Source: Eikenella glucosivorans (GTDB lineage Bacteria > Pseudomonadota > Gammaproteobacteria > Burkholderiales > Neisseriaceae). From it: 64,000 bases of DNA. The notes beneath the pieces are model-generated. The model was not told the origin of the DNA and made no database searches. It was given only the letters and a program-made list of their open reading frames with translations. The stretch is from the NCBI RefSeq assembly GCF_016025525.2, contig NZ_JACSGR010000007.1, forward strand, positions 176,679 to 240,678. Reading direction: 5' to 3'. This document shows positions 9,200 to 17,073 of this stretch, in pieces. Position numbers and translations under genes: made by a program. The stretch's first letter is position 1, and the number at the start of each line of letters is the position of its first letter.

Positions 9200-9231
9200 C
9201 GCCGCCGTTTCTATCCCAAGAAACGGCGGCG
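9200..9231 (+). terminator. hairpin downstream of lysA
   Basis: CGCCGCCGTTTC (9200-9211) and GAAACGGCGGCG (9220-9231) make a perfect 12-base stem with an eight-base loop. No U-tract follows directly; a DUS pair at 9252-9304 comes next and may complete termination. Confidence 0.6.
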
Positions 9232-9251
9232 TCGGCTTTCGGCAAGGCGGA

Positions 9252-9304
9252 AGGCTACCTGAAAAAATGAACGCCCGAATACGGCAAACTTTTTCAGGTA
9301 GCCT
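9252..9304. repeat. inverted DUS pair between lysA and the orphan gene
   Basis: AGGCTACCTGAA at 9252-9263 faces TTCAGGTAGCCT at 9293-9304. A second pair, in the opposite (tail-to-tail) orientation, follows at about 9389-9416. Together they occupy most of the 283 bases between lysA and the leftward orphan. Confidence 0.6.
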
Positions 9305-9441
9305 CTTTCCTGCCTGCCGGGTTTGGGTGAAATGCCGATTTGATCGAACGGCAGGCTTGAAATAAACAAACCAAAAATTTTCAGGTAGCCCATACCGAAT
9401 ACAGGCTACCTGAAAAATATTCCTGCAATACCCGGCCAACT

Positions 9442-10092
9442 TTATTTCTTCTTCGGCGGCAGGATGCTGCCGGTTTCGGCGGCACGTTCTTTCCAAATAG
9501 GCAGCCATTGAGCCATACGCTCCCGAAAAGGTTTATAAATTGGTCGAGCAGTAGGAAAATCTGCATGGATAAAACGTTCAACATAATCAAAGTCCAACAA
9601 AACTGCCCGAGCAATACAGTTACCCAAGCCTTCATAACCTTCATCGGTGGTTGGATTAGGGAACTCCCCAACAATTGGATAACTACTCAAAAACTCTTTT
9701 TCATCCTGGCTGCTGAAATATCGTTTAACCAAATCTAAACCACGCTCGAAAAAGTCTTGAATATAGATTTCTGCTTCGGGCAAAGTATGGACTAATTTCT
9801 GATAAATCATGGCATGGTTGTGGGCATCTGGGCTCAGAATCAACATGCGGGTCGTCCAATAGCTCATATTGAAAAACCCGTCCGTAAAAGCTTCTTTAAT
9901 TATTGTTTTAACAGATTTATTATAAACAATCACACTTGGTTCTGCTGAAAGATGCAATACCCAAGATGGATTAATCCAGATTTCTGAATGCTCTAGAGTT
10001 CTATTTTTAAAGGCAGCTGTCTTATATTCCCAGCTAGGATACTTCCTTGCTAGCTGAATGCAAAATTCTTTCACATCTGATTTATTCAACAT
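9442..10092 (-). CDS. hypothetical protein, low G+C, probably acquired
   Basis: 216 residues, unrecognised. It starts MLNKSDVKEFCIQLARKYPSW at an ATG preceded by AAAGGGAAAAT, has no signal peptide or membrane segment, is rich in aromatic residues (YWTTRM, IYIQDFFERG, FDYVERF) and ends in PPKKK. Base composition is clearly lower in G+C than lysA and cca on either side, and DUS pairs flank it. That fits a gene gained by transfer, perhaps an immunity- or defence-type orphan, but nothing in the protein shows a function. Confidence 0.65.
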   Translation of the reverse strand: MLNKSDVKEFCIQLARKYPSWEYKTAAFKNRTLEHSEIWINPSWVLHLSAEPSVIVYNKSVKTIIKEAFTDGFFNMSYWTTRMLILSPDAHNHAMIYQKLVHTLPEAEIYIQDFFERGLDLVKRYFSSQDEKEFLSSYPIVGEFPNPTTDEGYEGLGNCIARAVLLDFDYVERFIHADFPTARPIYKPFRERMAQWLPIWKERAAETGSILPPKKK

Positions 10093-10142
10093 ATTTTCCC
10101 TTTCGATTTCATCCTATTATCCCTCTGCCCGTTTTCACTTCA

Positions 10143-10183
10143 TTTTCAGGTAGCCTTTCTCCTGCGTGCAGGCTACCTGAAAA
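10143..10183. repeat. inverted DUS pair between cca and the orphan gene
   Basis: TTCAGGTAGCCT followed 15 bases later by AGGCTACCTGAA, lying just past the cca stop and upstream of the orphan gene. Possible terminator of cca. Confidence 0.5.
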
Positions 10184-10214
10184 TTCCGGCTTCAGCGCGG
10201 CTAAACCCCCTACC

Positions 10215-11462
10215 CTAGCTCCCTCCGGCCCGCCTGTTTGCCTGCCGATACGCCTCCTGCAAGGGCTTGATCCTTGATAAGCGGTCGGCGGCGATGGCTT
10301 CGGCGATGCGCTGCGGCTTATCGGCATGGGCGGCGGCAATGGCGGCGGTGTCGGTTTGCTGCGCGGCGGCAAGCAGGGCGAGCCAGTGTTCGCGTTGCGG
10401 GTAGGCGGCGTGCTTGAAGCCGAGGCGGCCTTGCGCGTCGGCACGGCACACGTTGAGCATGGCGGCGAAGCGCTCGCTCCGGCGGTAGGCGTCGGTGTGC
10501 TGCAAAATTTTGGCGGCGGTTTGCGGCCGCAGCTCGGCCACGCTGTGCAGCCGCCCGTGCCAGCGGCACACCAGCAAGGCCAGATCGGCGCAGGCCTTGG
10601 GCGCTTTCCAACGCCGGTTTACCGCCTGCACCAGCGGCACGCCAGCTTCTTCGTGGCCATAATGCGAGGGCAGGATATGGGGCGGGGTTTGGGCCTTGCC
10701 CACATCGTGCAGCAGCGCGGCGTAGCGTTCGGGCAGGCTCAGGCAGGCATCGGCGGCGCGCTGCAAAACAAGCAGGGTGTGGATGCCGCAGTCGATTTCG
10801 GGGTGGTAATCCGCCCGCTGCGGCACGCCGAACAGGGCGTCCACCTCGGGCAGCAGCACGGCCAGCGCACCGCATTCGCGCAAAATTTCAATCATGCGCC
10901 CCGGCTGCGGCTCCATCAGCCCGCGTGCAAACTCCTGCCACACGCGCTCGGCCACCAGCGCGTCGGCCTCGCCGCTTTGCACCATTTCGCGCATCAGCGC
11001 CAAGGTTTCGGGGGCTACCTGAAAACCGTAGCGGGCGGCAAAACGCGCCGTGCGCAAAATCCGCACCGGGTCTTCGGCGAAGGCGGGGGACACATGGCGC
11101 AGGATGCCGGCAGCCAAATCGGCCTGCCCGCCGAAGGGGTCGATAATCTGCCCGTCGGTGCTTTGCGCCATGGCGTTGATGGTGAGGTCGCGGCGTTGCA
11201 GGTCTTGCTCCAGGGTAACGTCCGGCTCGGCGTGGAAGGTGAAGCCGGCATAGCCGCGGCCGGTTTTGCGCTCGGTGCGCGCCAGGGCGTATTCCTCCTG
11301 CGTTTCCGGATGCAGGAACACCGGAAAATCCTTGCCCACCGGCCGGTAGCCCGCCGCCAGCATGGCCGGCGCATCCGCCCCCACCACCACCCAGTCGCGG
11401 TCTTTCACTTCCCGCCCCAACAGCGCATCGCGCACCGCGCCGCCCACCAGATAAATTTCCAT
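10215..11462 (-). CDS. cca: multifunctional CCA-adding tRNA nucleotidyltransferase
   Basis: Adds or repairs the 3' CCA end of tRNAs. The 415-residue protein has the class II nucleotidyltransferase start LVGGAVRDALLG (5-16), KDRDWVVVG, RRDLTINAMA, and a C-terminal HD phosphohydrolase domain with ALLHDVGKAQTPP. That domain is present in the E. coli-type enzyme with 2',3'-cyclic phosphodiesterase activity. One DUS is read in frame as FQVAPETLAL. Length and start match the family. Confidence 0.95.
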   Translation of the reverse strand: MEIYLVGGAVRDALLGREVKDRDWVVVGADAPAMLAAGYRPVGKDFPVFLHPETQEEYALARTERKTGRGYAGFTFHAEPDVTLEQDLQRRDLTINAMAQSTDGQIIDPFGGQADLAAGILRHVSPAFAEDPVRILRTARFAARYGFQVAPETLALMREMVQSGEADALVAERVWQEFARGLMEPQPGRMIEILRECGALAVLLPEVDALFGVPQRADYHPEIDCGIHTLLVLQRAADACLSLPERYAALLHDVGKAQTPPHILPSHYGHEEAGVPLVQAVNRRWKAPKACADLALLVCRWHGRLHSVAELRPQTAAKILQHTDAYRRSERFAAMLNVCRADAQGRLGFKHAAYPQREHWLALLAAAQQTDTAAIAAAHADKPQRIAEAIAADRLSRIKPLQEAYRQANRRAGGS

Positions 11463-11766
11463 CTGCCTTTTCCTATCTGCAATTTCCGTTCAAACCGAAT
11501 CATGCCCGATTTGCCCGCATTTGCCAAAACCGCCGCTCCAGGCTACCTGAAAACGAGCGCAGCGAGTTTCTGCGAAGCTAAAACGAACGAAGTGAGTTTC
11601 TGCGTAGCTAAAACGAGCGCAGCGAGTTTCTGCGAAGCTAAAACGAACGCAACAAGTTTCTACGCAGCAAAAACACCGTACCCAACACCCCGCACCCCAA
11701 AACAAGCCAGCCGCCTGATTTTGCTGCTACAATCCATCACCACTCTTTTTCACACGGAGCCACGCC
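11463..11766. other. 304-base gap with a DUS-anchored tandem repeat
   Basis: No gene. It holds a DUS at 11540-11551 directly joined to four 30-base repeats (see separate entry) and the start region of the secreted protein gene at 11767, which has CACACGGAG as its probable ribosome site. Confidence 0.7.
11551..11670 (+). repeat. four tandem 30-base repeats abutting a DUS
   Basis: Units start at 11551, 11581, 11611 and 11641, each exactly 30 bases and beginning AAACGAGCGCAGCGAGTTTC or close to it. Units 1 and 3 are identical; 2 and 4 differ at several positions. The last base of the DUS (11540-11551) is the first base of unit 1. Related arrays are at 12450-12557 and, inside phr, at 13151-13228. 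Confidence 0.9.
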
Positions 11767-12396
11767 ATGAAACCCGCCCTGCTCATCCTGCTCGCCGCCC
11801 TGCCCCTCGCCGCCCACGCCCGCAGCCTCACCGTGAGCGCACCCAAACTGCCGCCCGGCTGGCAGGCCGAAGTCAGCAGCAACGGCTGCAACCGTGACGG
11901 CATGATCTGCCTGAGCCCCGCCCAAATCACCCTGCGCCACGGCAACTTCAGCCAAACCTTCCAATCCGAACAGCTCGGTTTCACCGACACCGGCCTACGG
12001 CCGGACGACATCCGGATGGGCGACTACAACTTCGACGGCAAACTGGATTTGGCCATCCGCAACGGCAACAACGGCCACTACAGCAGCCCCAGCTACGACA
12101 TCTACGTGCAAACCCAATCCGGCCGCTTTGTGAAAAGCCGCGAGCTCACCGAGCTCGCCTCCGACTACCTGGGCATGTTTCAGGTAGACGCCGCCCGCCG
12201 CACCCTCACCACCGCCGCCCGCGACGGCTGCTGCTTCCGCGTTGAAGAAACCTGGCAGATTATCCCCGGCCGCTCCCCGCAAAAAATCGCCGTCACCACC
12301 TGGGACAGCCGCCAAGCCAACGGCGCCTACACCGAAATCACCACCAAACGGCTGGTAAACGGCCGCTGGCGCGAAAGCGTACGCCGCGAACGCTGA
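11767..12396 (+). CDS. secreted XAC2610-like protein with a calcium-type loop
   Basis: 209 residues with a signal peptide (MKPALLILLAALPLAAHARS). GDYNFDGKLDLAIRNGNNG (about 85-103) is an Asp-rich FG-GAP/VCBS-like calcium loop, followed by SYDIYV, YLGMFQVD and a CC pair. I recognise this layout from XAC2610-related proteins; Xanthomonas XAC2610 is the periplasmic inhibitor of a type IV-secreted peptidoglycan hydrolase. A role as a lysozyme-type inhibitor or immunity protein is inference only. It stands alone between two DUS-anchored repeat arrays. Confidence 0.7.
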   Translation: MKPALLILLAALPLAAHARSLTVSAPKLPPGWQAEVSSNGCNRDGMICLSPAQITLRHGNFSQTFQSEQLGFTDTGLRPDDIRMGDYNFDGKLDLAIRNGNNGHYSSPSYDIYVQTQSGRFVKSRELTELASDYLGMFQVDAARRTLTTAARDGCCFRVEETWQIIPGRSPQKIAVTTWDSRQANGAYTEITTKRLVNGRWRESVRRER

Positions 12397-12409
12397 TGCC
12401 GCGCACAAA

Positions 12410-12449
12410 TTTTTCAGGTAGCCTCCCCCTTCCGCAACAGGCTACCTGA
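12410..12449. terminator. inverted DUS pair after the XAC2610-like gene
   Basis: TTCAGGTAGCCT and AGGCTACCTGAA about 15 bases apart, just past the stop of the secreted-protein gene. Possible terminator. The second word is joined directly to the next repeat array. Confidence 0.5.
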
Positions 12450-12557
12450 AAACGAGTGCAGCGAGTTTCGTCAAAACGAACGAAGTGAGTTTCTGCGCAG
12501 CAAAAACGAGCGCAGCAAATTGCTGCAAAGCTAAAACAAGCACGGCGAATTTTGCCA
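12450..12557 (+). repeat. second DUS-anchored array of 24/30-base repeats
   Basis: Four units of 24, 30, 30 and 24 bases starting at 12450, 12474, 12504 and 12534, each beginning AAAC(G/A)A. The 24-base units end GTTTCGTCA or similar; the 30-base units end TGCGCAGCAA or similar. The array abuts the DUS at 12439-12450, as in the array at 11551. Confidence 0.85.
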
Positions 12558-12615
12558 ACGCGAAATTTCCCCAGCAGCCCCAGTTTCTCCACAGCCAAAC
12601 CATCCGCACAAACAA

Positions 12616-12644
12616 CAGCCGGAACAGTCTGCCCGTTCCGGCTG
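12616..12644 (-). terminator. hairpin downstream of phr
   Basis: CAGCCGGAAC (12616-12625) and GTTCCGGCTG (12635-12644) form a perfect ten-base stem. In the leftward direction it follows the phr stop by 11 bases and is trailed by TTGTTTG, so it is a likely intrinsic terminator. Confidence 0.65.
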
Positions 12645-12654
12645 CTCTTATTTT

Positions 12655-14079
12655 TCAGGTAGCCCTCATCTCGCGCCAGCGCGCCTGGCTGGCTTGGAAA
12701 TCCGCAATCGGCGCAGGATAGCCGTGGGTATTCACTTCCGCCGCCGAGCGCCACGGTGCGTGGATGGCGCGGCTGTCGAGATGCGCCAGCTGCGGCAGGT
12801 GGCGGCGGATAAACTGCCCGCCCGGATCGAGCCTTTGCGACCACACCACCGGGTTGAACGGGCGCTCCTCCGCCGGCCGGACGCCCAATCCGGCGGCCAG
12901 CAGCCAGTTCCCATTGTTCGCCGCCGGCTCGAAATCCAGCAGCAGCCGCGCAAACCAATCCGCACCGATCCGCCAGTCGCACAACAGCACACGGCAGAAA
13001 AACAGCGCGCACAGGCGGCGCAGGCTATGCGGCAGCCAACCGGTGTCGCCCAGCAGGCGCATGGCCGCGTCCACCAGCGGATAGCCGGTTTCGCCACGCT
13101 GCCAGGCCGCTATCCATTGTTCGTTGTTTTCCCAAACAGTCTGCCCGTTTTGGCGAAACTCACTGTGTTCGTTTTTGCTGCGCAGAAACTCACTTCGTTC
13201 GTTTTGGCGAAACTTGCTGCGCTCGTTTTCAGGTAGCCCTTGCCCTGTTGCGGGATATTGGCGGAAATGGTGCACGAAAAATTCGCGCCGCGCCCATTCC
13301 TTCAGCCATGCCGCCGCTTCCGGCAAACGAGCCGCCTCCGCCCACGCCCTTCGCAGCGACAGCGTGCCGAAGCGCCAATGCGGCGAAAGCTGCGAGCTGC
13401 CATGCTGCGCCGGCAAATCGCGCAATACGGCATACTGTGCCAGCTTGGGCAGGAATTCGGCCCACTGCCGCCGCGCCACCGTTTCGCCGCCGCGAATCGT
13501 TAATCGCGCTGCAGGCACGGCAGGCAACGGCGGGGCATGCCGCAGATTTTCAGGTAGCCTGTTTTGCTGTTCGGCCAAGCCCGACGGCGGCCAGACGGGC
13601 GCCTGCCAATGCGCGTATTGTTCGGCGCAGGCTGCCTGCCAAGCTGCCTGAAATGGGGCAAAGGCCGCGTTGTCTAGATACGGTGGCAGCGCAAACTGGT
13701 GCGGCTGCTGCAACAAGCCGTCGGCCACTGTGTGCAACGCGCAACCTTGCTCCGCCAACGCCGCCGGCAGGGATGGCGGCAAATCGGCATCCGCCGTGCA
13801 CACCAGCGCCGCCGCCCGGCAACGTGCCGCCAAGCTTGCCAACGCCTGCTCCGCCACGCCTTCCAACGCATACAGCGGTATGCCGACCTCGGTCAGCCGG
13901 GCAGCCAAATCCTGCAAGCATTGCCAGATAAAATAGCGCCGCTGCGCCGTCAGCTCTTCTTGCGGCGGCCACACATAAGCGCCCACCAGCGGCCGGCCAG
14001 TGCGCGCGGCCAGTTGCAGGGCGGGCTGGTCGTCGGTGCGCAAATCGCGGTGGAACCAAACCAGGGTGGTTGCAGTCAT
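12655..14079 (-). CDS. phr: deoxyribodipyrimidine photo-lyase with a repeat-encoded insert
   Basis: Light-driven repair of cyclobutane pyrimidine dimers. The 474-residue protein has the N-terminal antenna domain (TTLVWFHRDLRTDDQPAL) and the FAD domain with HWRFGTLSLRRAW, EWARREFFVHHF, GYPLVDAAMRLLGDTGWL and NNGNWLLAAG. Between the WARREFFVHH helix and EQWIAAWQRGETGYP lies a hydrophilic stretch (NERSEFLRSKNEHSEFRQN) encoded by DUS-linked 24/30-base repeats (13151-13228). The start at 14079 overlaps the waaF stop by four bases (ATGA). The stop TGA is inside a DUS (protein ends R-A-T). Activity with the insert is untested. Confidence 0.9.
   Translation of the reverse strand: MTATTLVWFHRDLRTDDQPALQLAARTGRPLVGAYVWPPQEELTAQRRYFIWQCLQDLAARLTEVGIPLYALEGVAEQALASLAARCRAAALVCTADADLPPSLPAALAEQGCALHTVADGLLQQPHQFALPPYLDNAAFAPFQAAWQAACAEQYAHWQAPVWPPSGLAEQQNRLPENLRHAPPLPAVPAARLTIRGGETVARRQWAEFLPKLAQYAVLRDLPAQHGSSQLSPHWRFGTLSLRRAWAEAARLPEAAAWLKEWARREFFVHHFRQYPATGQGLPENERSKFRQNERSEFLRSKNEHSEFRQNGQTVWENNEQWIAAWQRGETGYPLVDAAMRLLGDTGWLPHSLRRLCALFFCRVLLCDWRIGADWFARLLLDFEPAANNGNWLLAAGLGVRPAEERPFNPVVWSQRLDPGGQFIRRHLPQLAHLDSRAIHAPWRSAAEVNTHGYPAPIADFQASQARWREMRAT
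13151..13228 (-). repeat. DUS-anchored 24/30-base repeats inside phr
   Basis: Read leftward, a DUS word near 13227-13238 is followed by units of 24, 30 and 24 bases starting at 13228, 13204 and 13174. They match the arrays at 11551 and 12450. All unit lengths are multiples of three, so the photolyase frame is kept. Confidence 0.88.
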
Positions 14080-15116
14080 TCTTCGGCGGCTTCGGGGAAA
14101 TGGGATCGGATGGCTCGGCAGCCGGCCTGGTGCACCAAGTCGGGCATGAGCTTGTTGAGGCAGTCGGTGTGGCCGAGCGGGCATTCGCGCTTGAAGCAGG
14201 GGCTGCATTCGAGGTGCAGGCTCACCACTTGCGCATGCGGGCTCAGAGGCGGGGTGTGCTCGGGGCTGGACGAGCCATACACGGCGGCCAGCGGGCGGCC
14301 GAGCGCGGCGGCAAGGTGCATCAGGCCGCTGTCGTTGCACACTACGATGTGCGCCAGCGAGAGCAAATCGATCGCTTCCGACAGGCTGGTTTGCCCGCAC
14401 AAATTCACACAGAGGCTACCTGAAAGCTGCTGCACTTCTTCGGCAATCGGGAAATCTTTGGCCGAGCCGAACAGCCAAATCTGATGGCCTTCGTCGGCAT
14501 AGCGTTTGGCCAGCGCGGCAAAATGGCGCGGCGGCCAGCGTTTGGCGGGGCCGTATTCGGCGCCGGGGCAGAAGGCGGCAATGGGGCGCTCGGTATCGAG
14601 CCGGTGTTTGGCAAGGGCGGCTTGGCGGCTGGCCTCGTCGATGGACAGGCGGGGGAAGTCGGGGCGCGGCTGGAAGGGCTGGTTTTTCGGGTAGGCCAGC
14701 GCGGTGTAGCGGTCTGCCATCAGCGGTAGGGCGGCTTTATCGAGCTTGCGGATGTCGTTGAGCAGCGGGTAGCGGCTTTCGCCTACGTAGCCGGTGCGCA
14801 GGGGGATGCGGCTGGCGCGGGCGATGAGTGCGGATTTGAAGGAGCCGGGCAGCACGATGACTTGGTCGTAGCCGCGCCGCCCGAGCGCTTTGCCCAGCTG
14901 CCAGCGGCGGCGCAGCTGCAAGGCGCCGTGGGCAAACGGGTTTTCCAGGATTTGGCTGATTTCCGGCATCCGCTCGAACACGGCCATCGACCATTTGGGC
15001 GCGAACACATCAATCCGGCAGCCGGGATGGAGCTCGTGCAGGCGGCGGTAGAGCGGCTGCGTCATCACGCAGTCGCCAATCCACGAGGGGGAAATAATCA
15101 GGATGCTTGGGGGCAT
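14076..15116 (-). CDS. waaF: ADP-heptose:LPS heptosyltransferase II
   Basis: Adds the second heptose to the inner core of lipooligosaccharide at the inner face of the cytoplasmic membrane. The 346-residue GT9 protein starts ILIISPSWIGDCVMTQPLYR, the family N-terminal motif, and contains FCPGAEYGPAKRWP and CNDSGLMHLAAALGRPLAAVYGSSSPEHTPP, the ADP-heptose-binding region. A DUS is read in frame as LSGSLCVN. phr overlaps its end, so the pair is one operon. Confidence 0.93.
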   Translation of the reverse strand: MPPSILIISPSWIGDCVMTQPLYRRLHELHPGCRIDVFAPKWSMAVFERMPEISQILENPFAHGALQLRRRWQLGKALGRRGYDQVIVLPGSFKSALIARASRIPLRTGYVGESRYPLLNDIRKLDKAALPLMADRYTALAYPKNQPFQPRPDFPRLSIDEASRQAALAKHRLDTERPIAAFCPGAEYGPAKRWPPRHFAALAKRYADEGHQIWLFGSAKDFPIAEEVQQLSGSLCVNLCGQTSLSEAIDLLSLAHIVVCNDSGLMHLAAALGRPLAAVYGSSSPEHTPPLSPHAQVVSLHLECSPCFKRECPLGHTDCLNKLMPDLVHQAGCRAIRSHFPEAAEE

Positions 15117-15185
15117 GCGGGCTTCGGCTTGGGAATTTTTCAGGTAGCCTGACTGGCTTGGCAGGTGAAATTACGGGCGGACGGA

Positions 15186-15380
15186 TCAATGGTGGCCTTG
15201 TGCCTTGCCTTCGAGCTGGTAGATGCTGCCGCAATAGGGGCATTCGATGCGGCCGTTGTCGGCAATCGGCAGGAAGACGCGGGGGTGCCCGTTCCAGGTT
15301 TCGTGTTTGGGGCCGCTGCAATGCAGGGGGAGGTCGTGCGGCGTGAGGAGGGTGAGGCGTGATGCTTGCTGCTGGGGCAT
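15186..15380 (-). CDS. CHCC-type zinc-finger protein
   Basis: 64 residues ending in IECPYCGSIYQLEGKAQGHH. With HCSGP and NGHPRVFLPI upstream this is the zf-CHCC domain (C-H-C-C zinc ligands: Cys21, His31, Cys47 and Cys50 by my count), related to the mitochondrial NDUFS6 subunit. In Neisseriaceae it is a small stand-alone cytoplasmic protein near LOS genes; its role is unknown. A DUS lies between it and waaF. Confidence 0.82.
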   Translation of the reverse strand: MPQQQASRLTLLTPHDLPLHCSGPKHETWNGHPRVFLPIADNGRIECPYCGSIYQLEGKAQGHH

Positions 15381-15559
15381 GGTGTTTCCTTGAATATGCG
15401 GCGCTTGCCGGATTATATGTCGGGAGGGATTATACCGATGGCACGGGATGAGGTGTTAGCGGAAGGCTACCTGAAAATATTGCGCTTCCGCCAACCGGCC
15501 TTTTTACGGACGGTCTCTTTGAATGAGGTCTGCCGGATTTGCGGTTTTTCAGGTAGCCT

Positions 15560-15859
15560 TTAAGCCATCAGCCAGCCGAGCAGGCCGCTGCTGGCCACGG
15601 CGATCAACACGGTCGGCAACATGGAAAGGCGGCTGGCCGCCAGCAAGGTGATGCCGAGGGCAATCAGCTCGTGCGGCTTGTCGGAAACGAAGCTGGGCGC
15701 GATCACGGAAATCAATACGCATCCGGGGGCGGCGGTCATCACCCGCTTGGCGCGCGGCGAGAGCACGCGGTTGCGGAAGGCGAAAAAACCGATCAGGCGG
15801 GTGGAATAAGTAACGGCCAGCATGCCGAGGATGGTGAGAAACGATGTCCAGCTGATCAT
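15560..15859 (-). CDS. azlD: AzlD-type branched-chain amino acid exporter subunit
   Basis: 99 residues, about four membrane segments, beginning MISWTSFLTILGMLAVTYSTR and containing RVMTAAPGCVLISVIAP. This is the small partner of AzlC (YgaH/AzlD family), which together export branched-chain amino acids. The start at 15859 overlaps the azlC stop by four bases (ATGA), indicating translational coupling. A DUS immediately follows the stop. Confidence 0.88.
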   Translation of the reverse strand: MISWTSFLTILGMLAVTYSTRLIGFFAFRNRVLSPRAKRVMTAAPGCVLISVIAPSFVSDKPHELIALGITLLAASRLSMLPTVLIAVASSGLLGWLMA

Positions 15860-16575
15860 TCGCTTTCCCCTTCCGGGCTGAATAAGGCGGTAAGCAGCCC
15901 GGCAAAAGTACCCAGCAAAACATACCAGCCGCTGTGTGGCAGCAGCAGATAGCTCACGGCTGCGGTAATCAAGCTGACCAGCCAGGGAATAGCAGCCCGC
16001 CAAGTTGTCCACATGCCTCGGATCAGCACCAAAAACACGGCAGGGAAAGCCATACCGAAACCGAGATTTTCCACATTCCCCAGCAAATAGCCGAATTTGG
16101 CACCAAGGAACCCACAGGCCACCCATAGCGCGTAAAGAGTCAGCGCTGTGCCAAAATAATAGGGTAAGCTGAACGCCGGCAAACCGGCCTGCTGCCGTTT
16201 TCTGGAATCCGCCAGGCTCATTGCCCAGCTTTCGTCAGTCATCACAAACAGTGCCGGCAAAAGCTGTTTCAGTGGCAGATGCCGAACAAACGGAATAAAG
16301 GCAATACCCATCAGGATATGCCGACTGTTGATCAGCAGCGTGGTGCTGATAATCAGCAGCACCGGCAGGGGGCTATGCCACAAACCCACGGCCGCAAATT
16401 CTGAGCCACCGGCAAAGTTCAGCCCCATCATCAATACGGTTTCCAGCCAACTCATCCCGTTTCGCGCTGCTTGCGTACCCAGTATTAAGGCAAACGGTAC
16501 CATTCCTATCATAATCGGAACGGCTTCCTTAATACCGCGCCGAAATTCGGATAAGGTGTTGGAAGCAACATTCAT
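15856..16575 (-). CDS. azlC: AzlC-family branched-chain amino acid exporter subunit
   Basis: 239 residues, mostly membrane-spanning. EAVPIMIGMVPFALILGTQAARNGMS and NFAGGSEFAAVGLW are the AzlC/YgaZ signatures (inner-membrane permease, not an ABC protein despite some database names), with FVMTDESWAMSLA in the middle. It works with AzlD, which overlaps its end. It lies after the terminator of the ribosomal alpha operon, so it needs its own promoter, which I could not define. Confidence 0.9.
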   Translation of the reverse strand: MNVASNTLSEFRRGIKEAVPIMIGMVPFALILGTQAARNGMSWLETVLMMGLNFAGGSEFAAVGLWHSPLPVLLIISTTLLINSRHILMGIAFIPFVRHLPLKQLLPALFVMTDESWAMSLADSRKRQQAGLPAFSLPYYFGTALTLYALWVACGFLGAKFGYLLGNVENLGFGMAFPAVFLVLIRGMWTTWRAAIPWLVSLITAAVSYLLLPHSGWYVLLGTFAGLLTALFSPEGESE

Positions 16576-16596
16576 GATTCAACTCTCAAAAATGAA

Positions 16597-16636
16597 TAAA
16601 GCTGAATCCTATGCGAACACATAAAATTCAGCTTTA
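16597..16636 (-). terminator. terminator of the alpha (rpsM-rplQ) operon
   Basis: TAAAGCTGAAT (16597-16607) and ATTCAGCTTTA (16626-16636) form a perfect 11-base stem. Leftward it follows rplQ by about 30 bases and is trailed by TTCATTTTTG. It separates the ribosomal block from azlC. Confidence 0.75.
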
Positions 16637-16668
16637 GATTACAACAGATTTAATCTAGCGGCGCTATA

Positions 16669-17046
16669 TTATTCTGCTGCATCGGCAGGTGCAAGGTCAG
16701 TCAGTTGCACCAAAGCCAACGGGGCATTATCGCCTTTACGGAAACCGTATTTCAAAATACGAACATAACCACCATTGCGGTTGGCAAAGCGCCCACCCAA
16801 TTCGTCAAACAATTTAACCACCACATCCCTGTCGCGAGTACGATTGAATGCAGTACGGCGGTTTGCCAGCGACGGCTTTTTACCCAAAGTAATCAATGGC
16901 TCCACTACTCGTCTTAACTCTTTGGCTTTCGGCAAAGTGGTCACAATTGACTCATGAGTCAAAAGAGAGTTGGCCATATTTCGCAACATTGCCGCACGAT
17001 GACTGCTGGTACGGTTCAATTTGCGGTTAGCATTACCATGACGCAT
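16669..17046 (-). CDS. rplQ: 50S ribosomal protein L17
   Basis: 125 residues, full length. MRHGNANRKLNRTSSHRAAML is the family N-terminus. It sits near the polypeptide exit tunnel and is the last gene of the alpha operon, 27 bases after rpoA, followed by the hairpin terminator at 16597-16636. Composition is G+C-poorer than azlCD, as in most of the block upstream. Confidence 0.97.
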   Translation of the reverse strand: MRHGNANRKLNRTSSHRAAMLRNMANSLLTHESIVTTLPKAKELRRVVEPLITLGKKPSLANRRTAFNRTRDRDVVVKLFDELGGRFANRNGGYVRILKYGFRKGDNAPLALVQLTDLAPADAAE

Positions 17047-17073
17047 AACTTTATTATCCTTTTTAACTAAATA

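Noticed and set aside
7944..9245. 433-codon - strand frame opposite lysA
   Set aside because: Shadow of lysA; composition follows the codon bias of the sense gene.
11551..11670. Possible CRISPR array
   Set aside because: The 30-base units are contiguous with no spacers, and no cas genes are nearby.
11490..11705. 71-codon - strand frame made of repeated RFSFAETRCA units
   Set aside because: It is only the 30-base DNA repeat read as protein; no ribosome site or promoter.
10326..11897. 523-codon + strand frame across cca and the repeat array
   Set aside because: Shadow of cca continuing through non-coding repeats.
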